Source: Nocardioides sp. (lineage in GTDB: Bacteria > Actinomycetota > Actinomycetes > Propionibacteriales > Nocardioidaceae). From it: a DNA stretch of 64,000 bases. Position numbers and translations under genes: made by a program. This document shows, piece by piece, positions 20,148-29,781 of the stretch. The notes below the pieces were generated by a model that saw nothing but the letters and a program-made list of their open reading frames with translations, was not told the DNA's origin and ran no database searches. The stretch is from contig NZ_JASEEQ010000013.1 in assembly GCF_030019515.1 (NCBI RefSeq), positions 1 to 64,000 of the forward strand, given 5' to 3'. The first letter of the stretch is position 1. Each line of letters starts with the position of its first letter.

Positions 20148-21125
20148 TTGCGCGAGATCGTCGTCTTCAGCGGCAGTGCCCACCGGTCTCTCGCCTCGGC
20201 GATCTGCGCGGGCCTCGGGGTGCCGCTGTCGTCGGTCGAGCTGACCCGGTTCAGCAACGACTGCCTGCAGGCCCAGCTCCAGGAGAACTGCCGCCAGCGC
20301 GACGTCTACATCGTGCAGCCGCTGTCGCCGCCGACCCAGGAGCACCTGATGGAGCTGCTGCTGATGGTCGATGCCGCCCGCGGCGCCTCGGCGGCCCAGA
20401 TCACCGCGGTGATCCCGTACTACGCCTACGCGCGGTCGGACAAGAAGGACGCCTCCCGGCTCTCGATCGGCGGTCGGCTCGTCGCGGACCTGCTCGACGC
20501 CGCGGGCGTCGACCGGGTGATCACGATGACCCTGCACGCGCCGCAGGTGCACGCGTTCTTCTCGGTGCCCGTCGACCACCTCACCGCGCTCGGCGTGCTC
20601 GCCGACCACTTCCAGGGCGCCGACCCGGACGAGACCGTCGTGGTCTCGCCGGACTTCGGCAACGCGAAGACCGCGAGCCAGTTCGCCCGGCTGCTCGGGC
20701 TGCCGGTGGCGGCCGGCAGCAAGAAGCGGCTCGCCGACGACCAGGTCGTGATCGACGCCATCGTCGGCGACGTCGCCGGGCGCCGGGCCATCGTGCTCGA
20801 CGACGAGATCGCGACCGGTGGCTCCATCGTCGAGCTGCTCGACCGACTCGCCGAGCAGGGCTGCACCGAGGCCGCGATCGCGTGCACGCACGGGCTCTTC
20901 GTCGGCAAGGCGATCGAGCGGCTGCGCGGACACCCGATGATCACCGAGGTGGTGACCACCGACACGGTGCCGCCTCCTGCCGACTGGCCCGAGCTCGAGG
21001 TGCGCACCATCGCCGACCTGTTCGCCCAGGCCATCGAGCGGATCCACGCCGGCGAGTCGGTCAGCAGCCTCTTCGACGGCGTCGACCCCTCGCTCGGGCC
21101 GCCGCAGCCGCGACTGTTCGACTAG
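20148..21125 (+). CDS. prs: Ribose-phosphate pyrophosphokinase paralogue
   Basis: Predicted to make PRPP from ribose 5-phosphate and ATP. The 325-aa protein shows the tandem phosphoribosyltransferase fold: VVFSGSAHRSLASAI, YIVQPLSPPTQEHLMELLLM, ARSDKKDASRLSIGGRLVADLL, MTLHAPQVHAFF and the PRPP loop LDDEIATGGSIVELL. Several positions depart from the housekeeping Prs consensus (SPDFGNAKTA instead of SPDVGGVVRA, and the altered flexible loop after SDKK), so this is probably a divergent second copy with the main Prs elsewhere. TTG at 20148 is supported by AGGAG 6 nt upstream. Confidence 0.85.
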   Translation: MREIVVFSGSAHRSLASAICAGLGVPLSSVELTRFSNDCLQAQLQENCRQRDVYIVQPLSPPTQEHLMELLLMVDAARGASAAQITAVIPYYAYARSDKKDASRLSIGGRLVADLLDAAGVDRVITMTLHAPQVHAFFSVPVDHLTALGVLADHFQGADPDETVVVSPDFGNAKTASQFARLLGLPVAAGSKKRLADDQVVIDAIVGDVAGRRAIVLDDEIATGGSIVELLDRLAEQGCTEAAIACTHGLFVGKAIERLRGHPMITEVVTTDTVPPPADWPELEVRTIADLFAQAIERIHAGESVSSLFDGVDPSLGPPQPRLFD

Positions 21126-21184
21126 CGAGGCCGCGACCGGCGTGTCGAGGCCGTCCGAGTCGTTCAGCGTGTCGTTCGGTTGGC

Positions 21185-22204
21185 TCAGTCGCTGACGGTC
21201 AGCGCCTGGTCGGCATCGATCGCGCTCCCCGGCACGGCGTCGAGCCCGAGCAGGCCGGCCGCCAGGTTGGCCAGGTCGCCGTTGCGCACCGGCTGCCTCC
21301 CGGCGTACGACGGCCTGCTCGTGCCGGGGTCGGCGAAGTCGGGGTTCATCGCGTAGAGGTCGCCGTGGTCGACGCCGGGGCCCCACGCGAGGAACGGGAT
21401 CCGGTAGTTCTCGACGTTCCGGCGGCCGGAGTGGTCGGTCCTGCCGGCGGCGAAGCCATGGTCGGCGGTCAGGAGCACGACCACGTCGGTGCCGGCGAGT
21501 GTGCGCAGCACGGACCCGAGCTGGGCGTCGGTGCGCTGCACCGCGGCGAGGTACTGCTCCGACATGCCGCCGTACCGGTGCCCGAACCGGTCGGGCAGGG
21601 AGAGGTGCAGGAACGTGAACGTCGGCGCCCCGTCGGCCAGGTCGGCGCGGGCCAGGCGGACCAGCCGCCGCTGGTTCTCCCGGACCCGGAAGGTGTCGAT
21701 GCCGCGGGGCCAGGATCGGTCGTAGAGCCCGAACTTGGACTTCGTCGTGTAGAGCGCGGTGCTCCCGTCGGTGGCGTGCACGCTGCTGAAGATCGACGCC
21801 ACGCCGTGACCGGCGGCCTGCTGCACGGTCGAGCCCGGCCGGTCGTCGTCCCACGTGACGCCGTGTCCGCCCTTGGCGGCGGTGATCCGGCGTCCGGTCA
21901 TCATGCTCGCGTGGTTGGGCAGGGTGACGGTCTGCTCGTACTCGGTGCGCGCGTTGAGGGTGCCGGCGCCCTCGGCGAGCAGCCGGTGGAGGGTGGGAGC
22001 GCCGTCGCTCCCGAGCCGGTCGATCGCGTCGGTGTTGAGCCCGTCGACCGAGATCGCGAGCACCTGGGTCGCCGCGGGCGGGGCGGTCGGTGCGGCGGAG
22101 AGCCGCGCGTCGGCGGCCGGTCGGTCGGCGGCCGAGCACCCGGCGAGGGCGGCGGAGGTCGTCACGGACAGGGCGACCGCGACGAGGACACGGGGGAGAC
22201 GCAT
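21185..22204 (-). CDS. Alkaline-phosphatase-superfamily phosphodiesterase, lipoprotein
   Basis: A 339-aa exported protein. Signal: MRLPRVLVAVALSV followed by lipobox LAGC at about residues 22-25. The nucleotide pyrophosphatase/phosphodiesterase core has ISVDGLNTDAID (metal Asp), TLPNHASMMTG (catalytic Thr), LHLSLPDRFGHRYG and TADHGFAAGRTDHSG (metal Asp-His). It likely hydrolyses a phosphodiester or pyrophosphate bond outside the membrane. ATG at 22204 gives a normal lipoprotein signal; a GTG six codons upstream is less likely. Convergent with the prs-like gene and divergent from murI. Confidence 0.88.
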   Translation of the reverse strand: MRLPRVLVAVALSVTTSAALAGCSAADRPAADARLSAAPTAPPAATQVLAISVDGLNTDAIDRLGSDGAPTLHRLLAEGAGTLNARTEYEQTVTLPNHASMMTGRRITAAKGGHGVTWDDDRPGSTVQQAAGHGVASIFSSVHATDGSTALYTTKSKFGLYDRSWPRGIDTFRVRENQRRLVRLARADLADGAPTFTFLHLSLPDRFGHRYGGMSEQYLAAVQRTDAQLGSVLRTLAGTDVVVLLTADHGFAAGRTDHSGRRNVENYRIPFLAWGPGVDHGDLYAMNPDFADPGTSRPSYAGRQPVRNGDLANLAAGLLGLDAVPGSAIDADQALTVSD

Positions 22205-22306
22205 GGGGCCGACGGTACCCACCGAGGCGGACCGTGACCGTGATCTCCCGTGACCTCGGTCGCGTGGCCATGCGGAGGAGGGCGTGAGGTTCTAGCCTTG
22301 GCTGCT

Positions 22307-23158
22307 GTGCGCCCAGCAACGATCGACCCGTCGTCGGCAGTCACCACCGACGCCCCGATCGGCATCTTCGACTCCGGCTTCGGCGGACTGACCGTCGCCC
22401 GGTCGGTGATCGACCAGCTGCCGCACGAGTCGATCGTCTACGTCGGCGACACCGCGCGCCAGCCGTACGGCCCCAAGCCGATCGGCGAGGTGCGGGAGTA
22501 CGCGCTGGAGTGCCTCGACCACCTCGTGGAGCGCGGCGTCAAGGCGCTGGTCATCGCCTGCAACTCCGCGAGCGCCGCGATGCTGCGCGACGCCCGCGAG
22601 CGCTACGACGTGCCCGTCGTCGAGGTGATCTACCCCGCGACCCGTCGCGCGGTTGCCGCGAGCCGCACCGGGCGGATCGGCGTGATCTGCACCCGCGCCA
22701 CCGCCGAGTCCATGGCGTACGACGATGCCTTCGCGGCGGCGCCCCACGTGCGCCTGGTCACCCAGCCCTGCCCGCGGTTCGTCGACTTCGTGGAGGCCGG
22801 CGTCACCTCGGGCGACGAGCTGATCTCGGTCGCACACGAGTACCTGGACCCGCTGATCTCCGAGGGCGTCGACACCCTGATCCTCGGCTGCACCCACTAC
22901 CCACTCCTGACCGGCGTGATCTCCCTGGTCATGGGCGACAACGTGACTCTGGTCAGCAGCGCCGAGGAGTGCGCGAAGGACGTCTACAAGATGCTGGTGC
23001 AGACCGACCTGATCCGGCCGACCGGCGAGCCGGCGTACTCCTTCCTCACGACCGGCGCCCCCGGTGAGTTCGAGACGATCGGGCGCCGGTTCCTCGGGCC
23101 CGAGATGGTGGGCGCGTCGCAGTTCGTGGGCGGGCTGGCGGTGGAGCGATGCGACTGA
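22307..23158 (+). CDS. murI: Glutamate racemase
   Basis: Converts L- to D-glutamate for peptidoglycan. The 283-aa protein has both catalytic cysteines, Cys85 (IACNSASAA) and Cys195 (LGCTHYPLL), plus the [13 protein letters not shown] and [14 protein letters not shown] signatures. GTG at 22307 was chosen because the core begins about 15 residues later and a -10-like TAGCCT ends 8-9 bp upstream, suggesting a leaderless transcript; no ribosome site is seen. It overlaps the next gene by 10 bp. The order murI then metallo-hydrolase then rph-rdgB matches the mycobacterial region. Confidence 0.96.
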   Translation: MRPATIDPSSAVTTDAPIGIFDSGFGGLTVARSVIDQLPHESIVYVGDTARQPYGPKPIGEVREYALECLDHLVERGVKALVIACNSASAAMLRDARERYDVPVVEVIYPATRRAVAASRTGRIGVICTRATAESMAYDDAFAAAPHVRLVTQPCPRFVDFVEAGVTSGDELISVAHEYLDPLISEGVDTLILGCTHYPLLTGVISLVMGDNVTLVSSAEECAKDVYKMLVQTDLIRPTGEPAYSFLTTGAPGEFETIGRRFLGPEMVGASQFVGGLAVERCD

Positions 23159-23907
23159 CGATCGTCGGCTGCTCGGGCTCCTACCCGGGCCCGGAGTCCC
23201 CGGCCAGCTGCTACCTCCTCGAGGCCGAGGACGCCGCCGGGCGCACCTGGCGGGTGCTCCTCGACCTCGGCAACGGGGCGCTGGGTGCGCTGCACCGCTT
23301 CGCCGACCCGCTGGCCGTGGACGCGGTGCTGCTCAGCCACCTGCACGCCGACCACTGCCTGGACCTCACCGGCTACTACGTGCTGCGCAAGTACCACCCG
23401 CTCGGCCCGCAGCCGCGGATCCCGGTGTGGGGCCCGGCCGGAACCGCCGATCGGATGGCGCGCGCCTACGACCTGCCGAGCGACCCGGGCATGCACCACG
23501 AGTTCGACTTCCGCGAGTGGCACGGCCCCGAGCAGATCGGCCCGTTCCTGGTCGAGCCGGTCGCCGTCAACCACCCGGTGCCCGCGTACGGACTGCGGGT
23601 CACCGCCGACGGCATCACGCTCGCCTACACCGGCGACACCGGGCCCTGCGCGGCCCTCGACGACCTCGCGCGCGACGCGGACCTGTTCCTCGCCGAGGCC
23701 TCGTTCCGCTCCGTCGACGACAACCCACCCGACCTGCACCTCACCGGCGCCGACGGCGGGCAGGTGGCGGCCCGGGCCGGCGTCCGCCGGCTGGTGCTCA
23801 CCCACGTCCCGCCCTGGCACGAGCCCGCGGACGCGCTGGCCGAGGCGGTCGCGGCGTACGACGGGACGGTCGAGCTGGCCCGTCCGGGTGCGGTCTACGA
23901 GCTGTAG
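23149..23907 (+). CDS. Rv1339-like MBL-fold hydrolase (candidate cyclic-nucleotide phosphodiesterase)
   Basis: A 252-aa metallo-beta-lactamase-fold protein with the metal motif [13 protein letters not shown] (HxHxDH, about residue 63). Further ligands are the His in [10 protein letters not shown], Asp in YTGDTGPC and His in VLTHVPPW. Position (immediately after murI, overlapping it by 10 bp) and the first residues [20 protein letters not shown] identify it as the equivalent of mycobacterial Rv1339, which has been described as an atypical class II cAMP phosphodiesterase. Here the cAMP role is inferred from orthology only. Confidence 0.88.
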   Translation: MRLTIVGCSGSYPGPESPASCYLLEAEDAAGRTWRVLLDLGNGALGALHRFADPLAVDAVLLSHLHADHCLDLTGYYVLRKYHPLGPQPRIPVWGPAGTADRMARAYDLPSDPGMHHEFDFREWHGPEQIGPFLVEPVAVNHPVPAYGLRVTADGITLAYTGDTGPCAALDDLARDADLFLAEASFRSVDDNPPDLHLTGADGGQVAARAGVRRLVLTHVPPWHEPADALAEAVAAYDGTVELARPGAVYEL

Positions 23908-23961
23908 GGATCGCGCCGGATCCGGGGGCTTCGCAAGCTCAGCCCCCGGGGCCGTGATCCC
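23907..23961. terminator. Terminator hairpin spanning two convergent stop codons
   Basis: Outer arms GGGATC / GATCCC and inner arms CCGGGGGCT / AGCCCCCGG with a 10-nt loop. The hairpin begins inside the stop codon of the metallo-hydrolase and ends at the stop codon of the convergent response regulator. It has stems for both directions and no U-tract. Confidence 0.8.
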
Positions 23962-24638
23962 TAGCTCAGTCCAGCGTCGTGGACACAGATCGCGATCTGG
24001 ACCCGGTTCGTCACCTGGAGCTTGTCGAAGAGCCGGGAGACGTGGGCCTTCACCGTGGGCACCGAGAGATAGAGGTCGCCGGCGATCTCGGCGTTGCTGA
24101 GGCCGCGGCCGACCGCGAGCGCCACGTCGCGCTCCCGATCGGTGAGCAGCCCCAGGCGGGACTGGGCCTCGGCCGTCCGCGCCGCAGCGACGTCGGCGGC
24201 CGTGTCGGGCTGGTCGCGCAGCCTGCGGATCAGGGTGCGGGTGACCGAGGGTGAGAGCATCGGCTCGTCGTCGACGACCTTGCGGATCGCGTCGATGATC
24301 TGCGGCGGCGCGGTGTCCTTGAGCAGGAAGCCGTCCGCGCCCGCCGCGAGGGCCTCGACCACGTGCTCGTCGGCGTCGAAGGTCGTCAGCACGATGACCC
24401 GCGGGGGTGCCGGACGGGCGTGCAGCTGCCGGGTCGCGCCGAGGCCGTCCAGGCGGGGCATCCGGATGTCCATCAGCACGACGTCGGGCCGCAGCTCTGC
24501 TGCGAGGCGGACGCCTTCGTGGCCGTCGGCGGCCTCGCCGACCACCTCGATGTCGCTCTGGCCGCCGAGCATCAGGGACAGCGCGGAGCGCACCAGCGGG
24601 TCGTCGTCGACGAGCAGCACCGTCGTGGCCGCGTTCAT
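23961..24638 (-). CDS. NarL/LuxR-family response regulator
   Basis: A 225-aa two-component regulator: receiver domain (residues 1-120, acidic pocket VLLVDDDP, phospho-acceptor Asp57 in LMDIRMP, Lys in FLLKDTAPP) and a C-terminal LuxR HTH (LLTDRERDVALAVGRGLSNA and SVPTVKAHVSRLFDKL). ATG at 24638 overlaps the sensor kinase stop by 4 bp, so the pair is co-translated. The divergent ABC exporter operon at 25920 is the probable target, as is common for such kinase/regulator/ABC-2 arrangements in actinobacteria. Confidence 0.95.
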   Translation of the reverse strand: MNAATTVLLVDDDPLVRSALSLMLGGQSDIEVVGEAADGHEGVRLAAELRPDVVLMDIRMPRLDGLGATRQLHARPAPPRVIVLTTFDADEHVVEALAAGADGFLLKDTAPPQIIDAIRKVVDDEPMLSPSVTRTLIRRLRDQPDTAADVAAARTAEAQSRLGLLTDRERDVALAVGRGLSNAEIAGDLYLSVPTVKAHVSRLFDKLQVTNRVQIAICVHDAGLS

Positions 24639-25789
24639 GCCGCCCACGGTATCCAGCCGTGCAGGACGAACGTCGAGCCGTCCGGGCCGGCCTCGAGCCG
24701 CCCGCCGCGGAGCTCGGCACGCTCGGTGAGGCCCACCAGCCCGAGCCCGGCGCCGGGGGTGCTGGAGGTCCCGAACCCGAGCGGGTTGCGCAGCAGGACG
24801 TCCACGCCGTCCTCGGCCGAGCCGCTGATCCGTACGGTCACCAGGGCACCCGGAGCGTGCTTGTGGGCGTTGGTGAGGCCCTCCTGGACGATGCGGTAGA
24901 CCGTGCGGCCGACCGCCTCGGGCGGCTCGTCGCGCACCAGGTCGTCCAGCTCGACGCGCAGCCCGGAACCGCGCGCGTCCTCGACCAGGTCGTGGAGGTC
25001 GGCGTACGTCGGTTGCGGGGCGCGGAGCCGCTCCCCGGTCGCGTCGTCGCGGAGCACGCCGAGCACCCCGCGCAGGTCGGTGAGCGCCTCGTGGGCCTTC
25101 TCCTGGATGACCGCCGCGCTGGAGCGCATCTGCTCGGCGGTGAGGTCGTCGCGGAACGCGAGGGCACCCGCGTGCATGGAGATCTGCGAGATCCGGTGCG
25201 CGAGGACGTCGTGCATCTCGCGCGCGATCCGGGCCTGTTCGTTGCTCCGCGCCTGGGCGACCCGCAGCCCCTGCTCGGCCTCCGCCCGCTCGGCCCGGCT
25301 GCGCAGCGTCCAGATCAGCTCGCGCCGCGACCCGATGTACATGCCCCAGCCAAGGATGCCCACAGTGGCAACGGCGTTCGCGATCAGGATGACCCACGCG
25401 GGGTCGTCGTCGGAGGCGGTGAGCGTGCTGAACAGCTGGGCGCCCGCGAAGTTGAGCGAGCCGACCACCGCGAGCTGACGCCACCGACGGTGGGTGGCCA
25501 GCGACACGGCCGCGAGCACGGCCGGTCCCGCCGCGACGCCCGAGACCGCGCCGACGAGCGCGGTGGCCACGGCGACCGGCAGCGGCCAGCGGCGCCGGAA
25601 GAAGACCAGCACGTAGGCCCCCAGGCCCAGGCCCACGTCGGCGACCGACCACAGCTCGCTCGTGTCCGCCTGGTTCTCGACGACCGTCAGCCAGGCAAGG
25701 GCGCTGATCGCGAGCATCAGCGCGACGCGCCACACGTGGCTCCAGGCCCGCAGGTGGGGCTGGTAGTCCTCGGGTGTCGGCCGGTCCAC
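24635..25789 (-). CDS. Membrane sensor histidine kinase, HisKA_3 type
   Basis: A 384-aa kinase with about five membrane segments in the first 150 residues and no large extracytoplasmic domain. The dimerisation/phosphorylation helix carries His193 (IAREMHDVLAHRIS). The ATPase domain follows with an N-box (VQEGLTNAHKHAPG) and a G-box (GAGLGLVGLTERAEL). Sensing is probably within the membrane, as for kinases responding to cell-envelope stress or hydrophobic antimicrobials. It overlaps the response regulator gene and is divergent from the ABC exporter. Confidence 0.94.
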   Translation of the reverse strand: MDRPTPEDYQPHLRAWSHVWRVALMLAISALAWLTVVENQADTSELWSVADVGLGLGAYVLVFFRRRWPLPVAVATALVGAVSGVAAGPAVLAAVSLATHRRWRQLAVVGSLNFAGAQLFSTLTASDDDPAWVILIANAVATVGILGWGMYIGSRRELIWTLRSRAERAEAEQGLRVAQARSNEQARIAREMHDVLAHRISQISMHAGALAFRDDLTAEQMRSSAAVIQEKAHEALTDLRGVLGVLRDDATGERLRAPQPTYADLHDLVEDARGSGLRVELDDLVRDEPPEAVGRTVYRIVQEGLTNAHKHAPGALVTVRISGSAEDGVDVLLRNPLGFGTSSTPGAGLGLVGLTERAELRGGRLEAGPDGSTFVLHGWIPWAA

Positions 25790-25919
25790 GCCGCCAGGCT
25801 AGGACGGCGGCGGTCCGGCCGGAGGCTGCTCAGGGCGCGGGGCGCCCCCTACTTTGGTCTCCGCAGAGCGATCCGCCCGGCCGATGCCCGCCCCCCGCCG
25901 ATCCGGCAGGGTAGAGCCC

Positions 25920-26822
25920 ATGATCACGGTCGAAGGCCTCACCAGGAAGTACGGCTCGTTCACCGCGGTGGACGACGTGAGCTTCGTCTGCCAGCCCGGG
26001 AGGGTGACCGGCTTCCTCGGTCCCAACGGCGCCGGCAAGACGACCACCATGCGGGTGATGGTGGGCCTGACCCCGCCGACCGCGGGCCGGGTGACGATCG
26101 GTGGGCACCTGTACAACGACATCCCCAACCCGGGCCGGCACGTCGGCGTCCTCCTCGACGCCTCGGCCCAGCACGCCGGCCGCACCGGTCGCGAGATCCT
26201 CGAGCTCGGCGCGCGCACGATGGGGCTGCCGGCCGAGCGCATCGACGAGATGCTCGAGCTGGTCTCGCTCACGCCCGCCGAGGCGAAGCGCCGGCTGCGC
26301 AACTACTCCCTGGGCATGAAGCAGCGCCTCGGCATCGCGCATGCGCTGCTCGGCGACCCGTCGGTGCTGATCCTCGACGAGCCCGCCAACGGCCTCGACC
26401 CCGCCGGCATCCGCTGGATGCGGGGCCTCCTCAAGGGGTACGCCGAGCGCGGCGGCACGGTCCTGCTGTCCAGCCACCTGCTCAACGAGGTGGAGCTGAT
26501 CGCCGACGAGATGATCCTCATCGGCCACGGCCGGATCGTGGCGCAGGGCGACAAGAAGTCGCTGCTCGCCGGCGCTCACGGGACGGCATCGACGTTCGTC
26601 ACCGCCCTCGACAACGAGGCCCTCGCCACCGCACTCAGGACCCGGGGCCTCACGGTGGCCAGCGCGGGCGACGGGCTGCGGGTCGAGGCCGAGCCGGTGG
26701 AGATCGGGCGTACCGCGGCCGAGAACGCCATCGTGCTCACCGACCTGCGGGCTGCCGAGGGCGCGCTGGAGGACCTGTTCCTCGAGCTCACCTCCGAGAC
26801 GCAGCGGGAGGTGCTCGCATGA
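25920..26822 (+). CDS. ABC-2 exporter ATP-binding protein
   Basis: A 300-aa ATPase. Walker A is GPNGAGKTTT near residue 38, the signature is YSLGMKQRLG, Walker B is VLILDEPANGLDPAG, and the H-loop is LLSSHLL. The 80-residue extension after the core is typical of BcrA/DrrA-like exporters. It overlaps the first permease by 4 bp and is followed by a second, paralogous permease. It is likely part of a drug or peptide exporter induced by the divergent two-component system. Confidence 0.94.
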   Translation: MITVEGLTRKYGSFTAVDDVSFVCQPGRVTGFLGPNGAGKTTTMRVMVGLTPPTAGRVTIGGHLYNDIPNPGRHVGVLLDASAQHAGRTGREILELGARTMGLPAERIDEMLELVSLTPAEAKRRLRNYSLGMKQRLGIAHALLGDPSVLILDEPANGLDPAGIRWMRGLLKGYAERGGTVLLSSHLLNEVELIADEMILIGHGRIVAQGDKKSLLAGAHGTASTFVTALDNEALATALRTRGLTVASAGDGLRVEAEPVEIGRTAAENAIVLTDLRAAEGALEDLFLELTSETQREVLA

Positions 26823-27631
26823 CCACGATCCCCGCCTCCGGCCTCGGACACTCCCTCGATCTCTCCTCGACCACCCCGACGCCGTTCGGACGGCTGGTGC
26901 GGGTGGAGCTGCGCAAGACACGGGACACGCTCGCCGGCTTCTGGCTGCTGCTCTCGACCGCGATCCTCACCGCGCTGGTCATGGTGATCCAGCTCGCCGT
27001 CGGCATCACCCAGGACGACGTCTCCCTGTCCTACAACAGCTTCCTGACCTCGACGAGCTTCTCGATCGCGGTGCTGCTCCCGATCATCGGCATCATGCTG
27101 CTCACCAGCGAGTGGAGCCAACGGACCGCGATGGTGACGTTCTCGCTGGAGCCGCGCCGTCCGAACGTCATCGCCGCGAAGCTCGTCGTCGGCCTCCTGC
27201 TCGCGGTGGCCGCCGTGGTGATCGCCCTCGGCCTCGCCACGGTCTGCAACGCGCTGTACGGCGTGCTCTCGGACGACCCGACCGTGTGGAACGCGAGCGT
27301 CGCGCACACGGCAGCGTTCGTGCTGCTCCAGGTCGTCGGCATGCTCACGGGCTTCGCGTTCGCCGCGCTGCTCCTCAACACCCCGGCCGCGATCGTGATC
27401 TACATGGTCTACTCCTTCGTGCTCCCCGGGCTGTTCGAGCTGGGCGCCCAGCTGATGGACTGGTTCGACTCGATCCGCCCCTGGATCGACTTCAACTCCG
27501 CCCAGAGCCCCCTGGTCGACGCGACGATGACCGGCAAGGACTGGTCCTACTTCGTGGTCTCGGGCTTCATCTGGCTGGCGGTGCCGCTCGCCGTCGGCCT
27601 CTGGCGGGTGCTCCGTGCCGAGGTGAAGTGA
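26819..27631 (+). CDS. ABC-2 exporter permease, first of two paralogues
   Basis: A 270-aa membrane protein with about six segments. It shares long blocks with the next gene: RLVRVELRK and AGFWLL near the start, [14 protein letters not shown] in the middle, [14 protein letters not shown], and the shared ending [12 protein letters not shown] at 26819 overlaps the ATPase stop. The two permeases probably form a heterodimer with the ATPase dimer. Confidence 0.9.
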   Translation: MTTIPASGLGHSLDLSSTTPTPFGRLVRVELRKTRDTLAGFWLLLSTAILTALVMVIQLAVGITQDDVSLSYNSFLTSTSFSIAVLLPIIGIMLLTSEWSQRTAMVTFSLEPRRPNVIAAKLVVGLLLAVAAVVIALGLATVCNALYGVLSDDPTVWNASVAHTAAFVLLQVVGMLTGFAFAALLLNTPAAIVIYMVYSFVLPGLFELGAQLMDWFDSIRPWIDFNSAQSPLVDATMTGKDWSYFVVSGFIWLAVPLAVGLWRVLRAEVK

Positions 27632-27632
27632 G

Positions 27633-28418
27633 GTGACGGCCGCGACACTCGACCTCTCGGGAACCCCGGCGACCCCGTTCCACCGGCTGGTGCGGGTGGA
27701 GCTGCGCAAGTCCTACGACACCCGCGCCGGCTTCTGGCTGCTCGCAGTGATCGGGCTGCTGGTGCTGGCCGCCGAGGTCATCGTGCTCGCGGTGGTGACG
27801 ACGCAGGACGAGGCGATCGCGTTCGGCGACTTCATCGGCACCGCGGCGTTCCTCACGTCGTTCCTGCTGCCGGTCCTCGGCATCATGGTGCTCACCAGCG
27901 AGTGGAGCCAGCGGACCGCGATGGTGACCTTCGCCCTCGAGCCGCGCCGCCCCCTGGTGATCGGTGCGAAGGCGCTGGTCGGCGTACTCCTCACGCTCGC
28001 CACGGTCGCGGTCTCGATCGTGATCGGGCTGGTGTGCAACCTGCTCTACGGCCTGATCGAGGGGCACGTCGACTGGACGTTCGGCTGGTCGGACTTCGCC
28101 GCGTTCCTCATCACCCAGGTGCTCGCGATGCTCGGCGGCTTCGCGCTCGCGGCACTGTTCCTCAACACGCCGGCGGCCATCGTCGTGTTCTTCGTCTACA
28201 AGTGGGTGCTGCCGGGCCTCTTCGCGCTCGGCGCGGCGCTGATGGGCTGGTTCGAGGCGCTGCGGCCGTGGATCGACTTCCAGAGCGCGCAGGAGGTGAT
28301 CTGGAACATGTCGGGCACCGGGACGGAGTGGGCCCAGCTCGTCGTCTCCGGCATCATCTGGCTCGGTCTGCCGCTCGGGTTCGGCACCTGGCGGGTGCTC
28401 CGCGCGGAGGTGAAGTAG
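27633..28418 (+). CDS. ABC-2 exporter permease, second paralogue
   Basis: A 261-aa membrane protein clearly derived from a tandem duplication with the upstream permease: same layout, same [14 protein letters not shown] block, same [10 protein letters not shown]-terminus. It differs mainly in the first extracytoplasmic loop and the last loop. GTG starts 1 bp after the preceding stop. The last gene of the exporter operon; rph begins 23 bp later with its own probable start region. Confidence 0.9.
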   Translation: MTAATLDLSGTPATPFHRLVRVELRKSYDTRAGFWLLAVIGLLVLAAEVIVLAVVTTQDEAIAFGDFIGTAAFLTSFLLPVLGIMVLTSEWSQRTAMVTFALEPRRPLVIGAKALVGVLLTLATVAVSIVIGLVCNLLYGLIEGHVDWTFGWSDFAAFLITQVLAMLGGFALAALFLNTPAAIVVFFVYKWVLPGLFALGAALMGWFEALRPWIDFQSAQEVIWNMSGTGTEWAQLVVSGIIWLGLPLGFGTWRVLRAEVK

Positions 28419-28441
28419 CCCGCCCGGCTAGGGTCCTGGGC

Positions 28442-29170
28442 ATGACTGCAGCACCACGCGCGGACGGCCGTGCCGACGACGAGCTCCGCCCGATCACGAT
28501 CACCCGGCACTGGCTCGACCACGCAGCGGGCTCGGTGCTCGTGGAGTTCGGCAGGACCAAGGTGCTCTGCGCCGCCTCGGCCAGCGAGGGCGTGCCGCGG
28601 TGGCGCAAGGGGTCGGGCCTGGGCTGGGTCACCGCCGAGTACGCCATGCTCCCCGCCTCCACCAACACCCGCTCGGACCGGGAGTCGGTGAAGGGCCGGA
28701 TCGGCGGCCGCACCCACGAGATCAGCCGGCTGATCGGCCGGTCGCTGCGGGCGGTCATCGACTACAAGGCTCTCGGCGAGAACACCATCCAGCTCGACTG
28801 TGACGTGCTCCAGGCCGACGGCGGTACCCGGACGGCGGCGATCACCGGCGCCTACGTCGCGCTCGCCGACGCGGTCGCGCACCTGCGCTCGACCGGGGCG
28901 CTGACCGGCGAGCCGCTCACCGGCTCCGTGGCCGCGGTGAGTGTCGGGATCATCGACGGCGTACCCCGACTCGACCTGCCCTACGTCGAGGACGTGCGGG
29001 CCGAGACCGACATGAACGTCGTGATGACCGGCGGCGCGAAGTTCGTCGAGGTGCAGGGCACCGCCGAGGGAGCCGCGTTCGACCGCGCCGAGCTCGACGC
29101 GCTGCTGGCCCTGGCGGAGAAGGGCTGCGCCGACCTCACCCGTCTGCAGCAGGAGGCGCTGAGCCGGTGA
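28442..29170 (+). CDS. rph: Ribonuclease PH
   Basis: Phosphorolytic 3'-exonuclease trimming tRNA precursors. The 242-aa protein has the family blocks [35 protein letters not shown] (Arg residues for RNA and phosphate), [37 protein letters not shown] and [13 protein letters not shown] at 28442 gives the standard N-terminus. It overlaps rdgB by 4 bp (GTGA), the conserved actinobacterial rph-rdgB pair. Confidence 0.97.
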   Translation: MTAAPRADGRADDELRPITITRHWLDHAAGSVLVEFGRTKVLCAASASEGVPRWRKGSGLGWVTAEYAMLPASTNTRSDRESVKGRIGGRTHEISRLIGRSLRAVIDYKALGENTIQLDCDVLQADGGTRTAAITGAYVALADAVAHLRSTGALTGEPLTGSVAAVSVGIIDGVPRLDLPYVEDVRAETDMNVVMTGGAKFVEVQGTAEGAAFDRAELDALLALAEKGCADLTRLQQEALSR

Positions 29171-29781
29171 CCGACTCCGTCCGGCAGGTGTTCCTCGCCT
29201 CGCGCAACCGCAAGAAGATCGCGGAGATGGAGCGGATCCTCCGCGAGCACGTGCCCGGCATCGTGGTGGTCGGCATCGACGACGTCGAGGGGTACGCCGA
29301 GCCCGTCGAGGACCAGCCCACCTTCGAGGGCAACGCGCTGCTCAAGGCGCGCGCGGGTCGGGCCGCCACCGGCCTCCCGGCGCTGGCCGACGACAGCGGG
29401 CTGTGCGTGGACGCTCTCAACGGGATGCCCGGGGTGCTGTCGGCGCGCTGGGCCGGACCTCCGAAGAGCGACGCCCGCAACAACGAGCTGCTGCTCGCCC
29501 AGCTGGCCGAGGTGCCCGACGACCGCCGTACCGCCCACTTCCAGTGCGCGGTCGCGTTCTGCCACGACGGGGGCGAGGAGCTGACCAGCGGCGTGATGCC
29601 GGGCCGGGTCATCCACGAGACCCGAGGAACCGGGGGCTTCGGCTACGACGTCCTCTTCGAGGCCGACGACCGGCACGGACTGACCACCGCGGAGCTCAGC
29701 GTCGAGGACAAGGACGCGATCTCGCACCGCGGATGGGCGCTGCGCAGGATGGCGCCGATCGTCGCGAGGATCCTCGGATGA
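29167..29781 (+). CDS. rdgB: Non-canonical purine NTP pyrophosphatase (RdgB/HAM1)
   Basis: Hydrolyses ITP/dITP/XTP to keep deaminated purines out of nucleic acids. The 204-aa protein has [14 protein letters not shown] near the start, [28 protein letters not shown] (metal Asp), [20 protein letters not shown] and the terminal [19 protein letters not shown], all canonical. GTG start overlaps the rph stop, and its own stop overlaps the next ATG by 4 bp, so the three genes are coupled. Confidence 0.97.
   Translation: MTDSVRQVFLASRNRKKIAEMERILREHVPGIVVVGIDDVEGYAEPVEDQPTFEGNALLKARAGRAATGLPALADDSGLCVDALNGMPGVLSARWAGPPKSDARNNELLLAQLAEVPDDRRTAHFQCAVAFCHDGGEELTSGVMPGRVIHETRGTGGFGYDVLFEADDRHGLTTAELSVEDKDAISHRGWALRRMAPIVARILG

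Noticed and set aside
24407..27631. A 1074-codon plus-strand frame ending as the first ABC permease
   Set aside because: Its first two thirds are antisense to the kinase/regulator genes and frame-shadow of the ATPase. The permease starts at ATG 26819, coupled to the ATPase stop.
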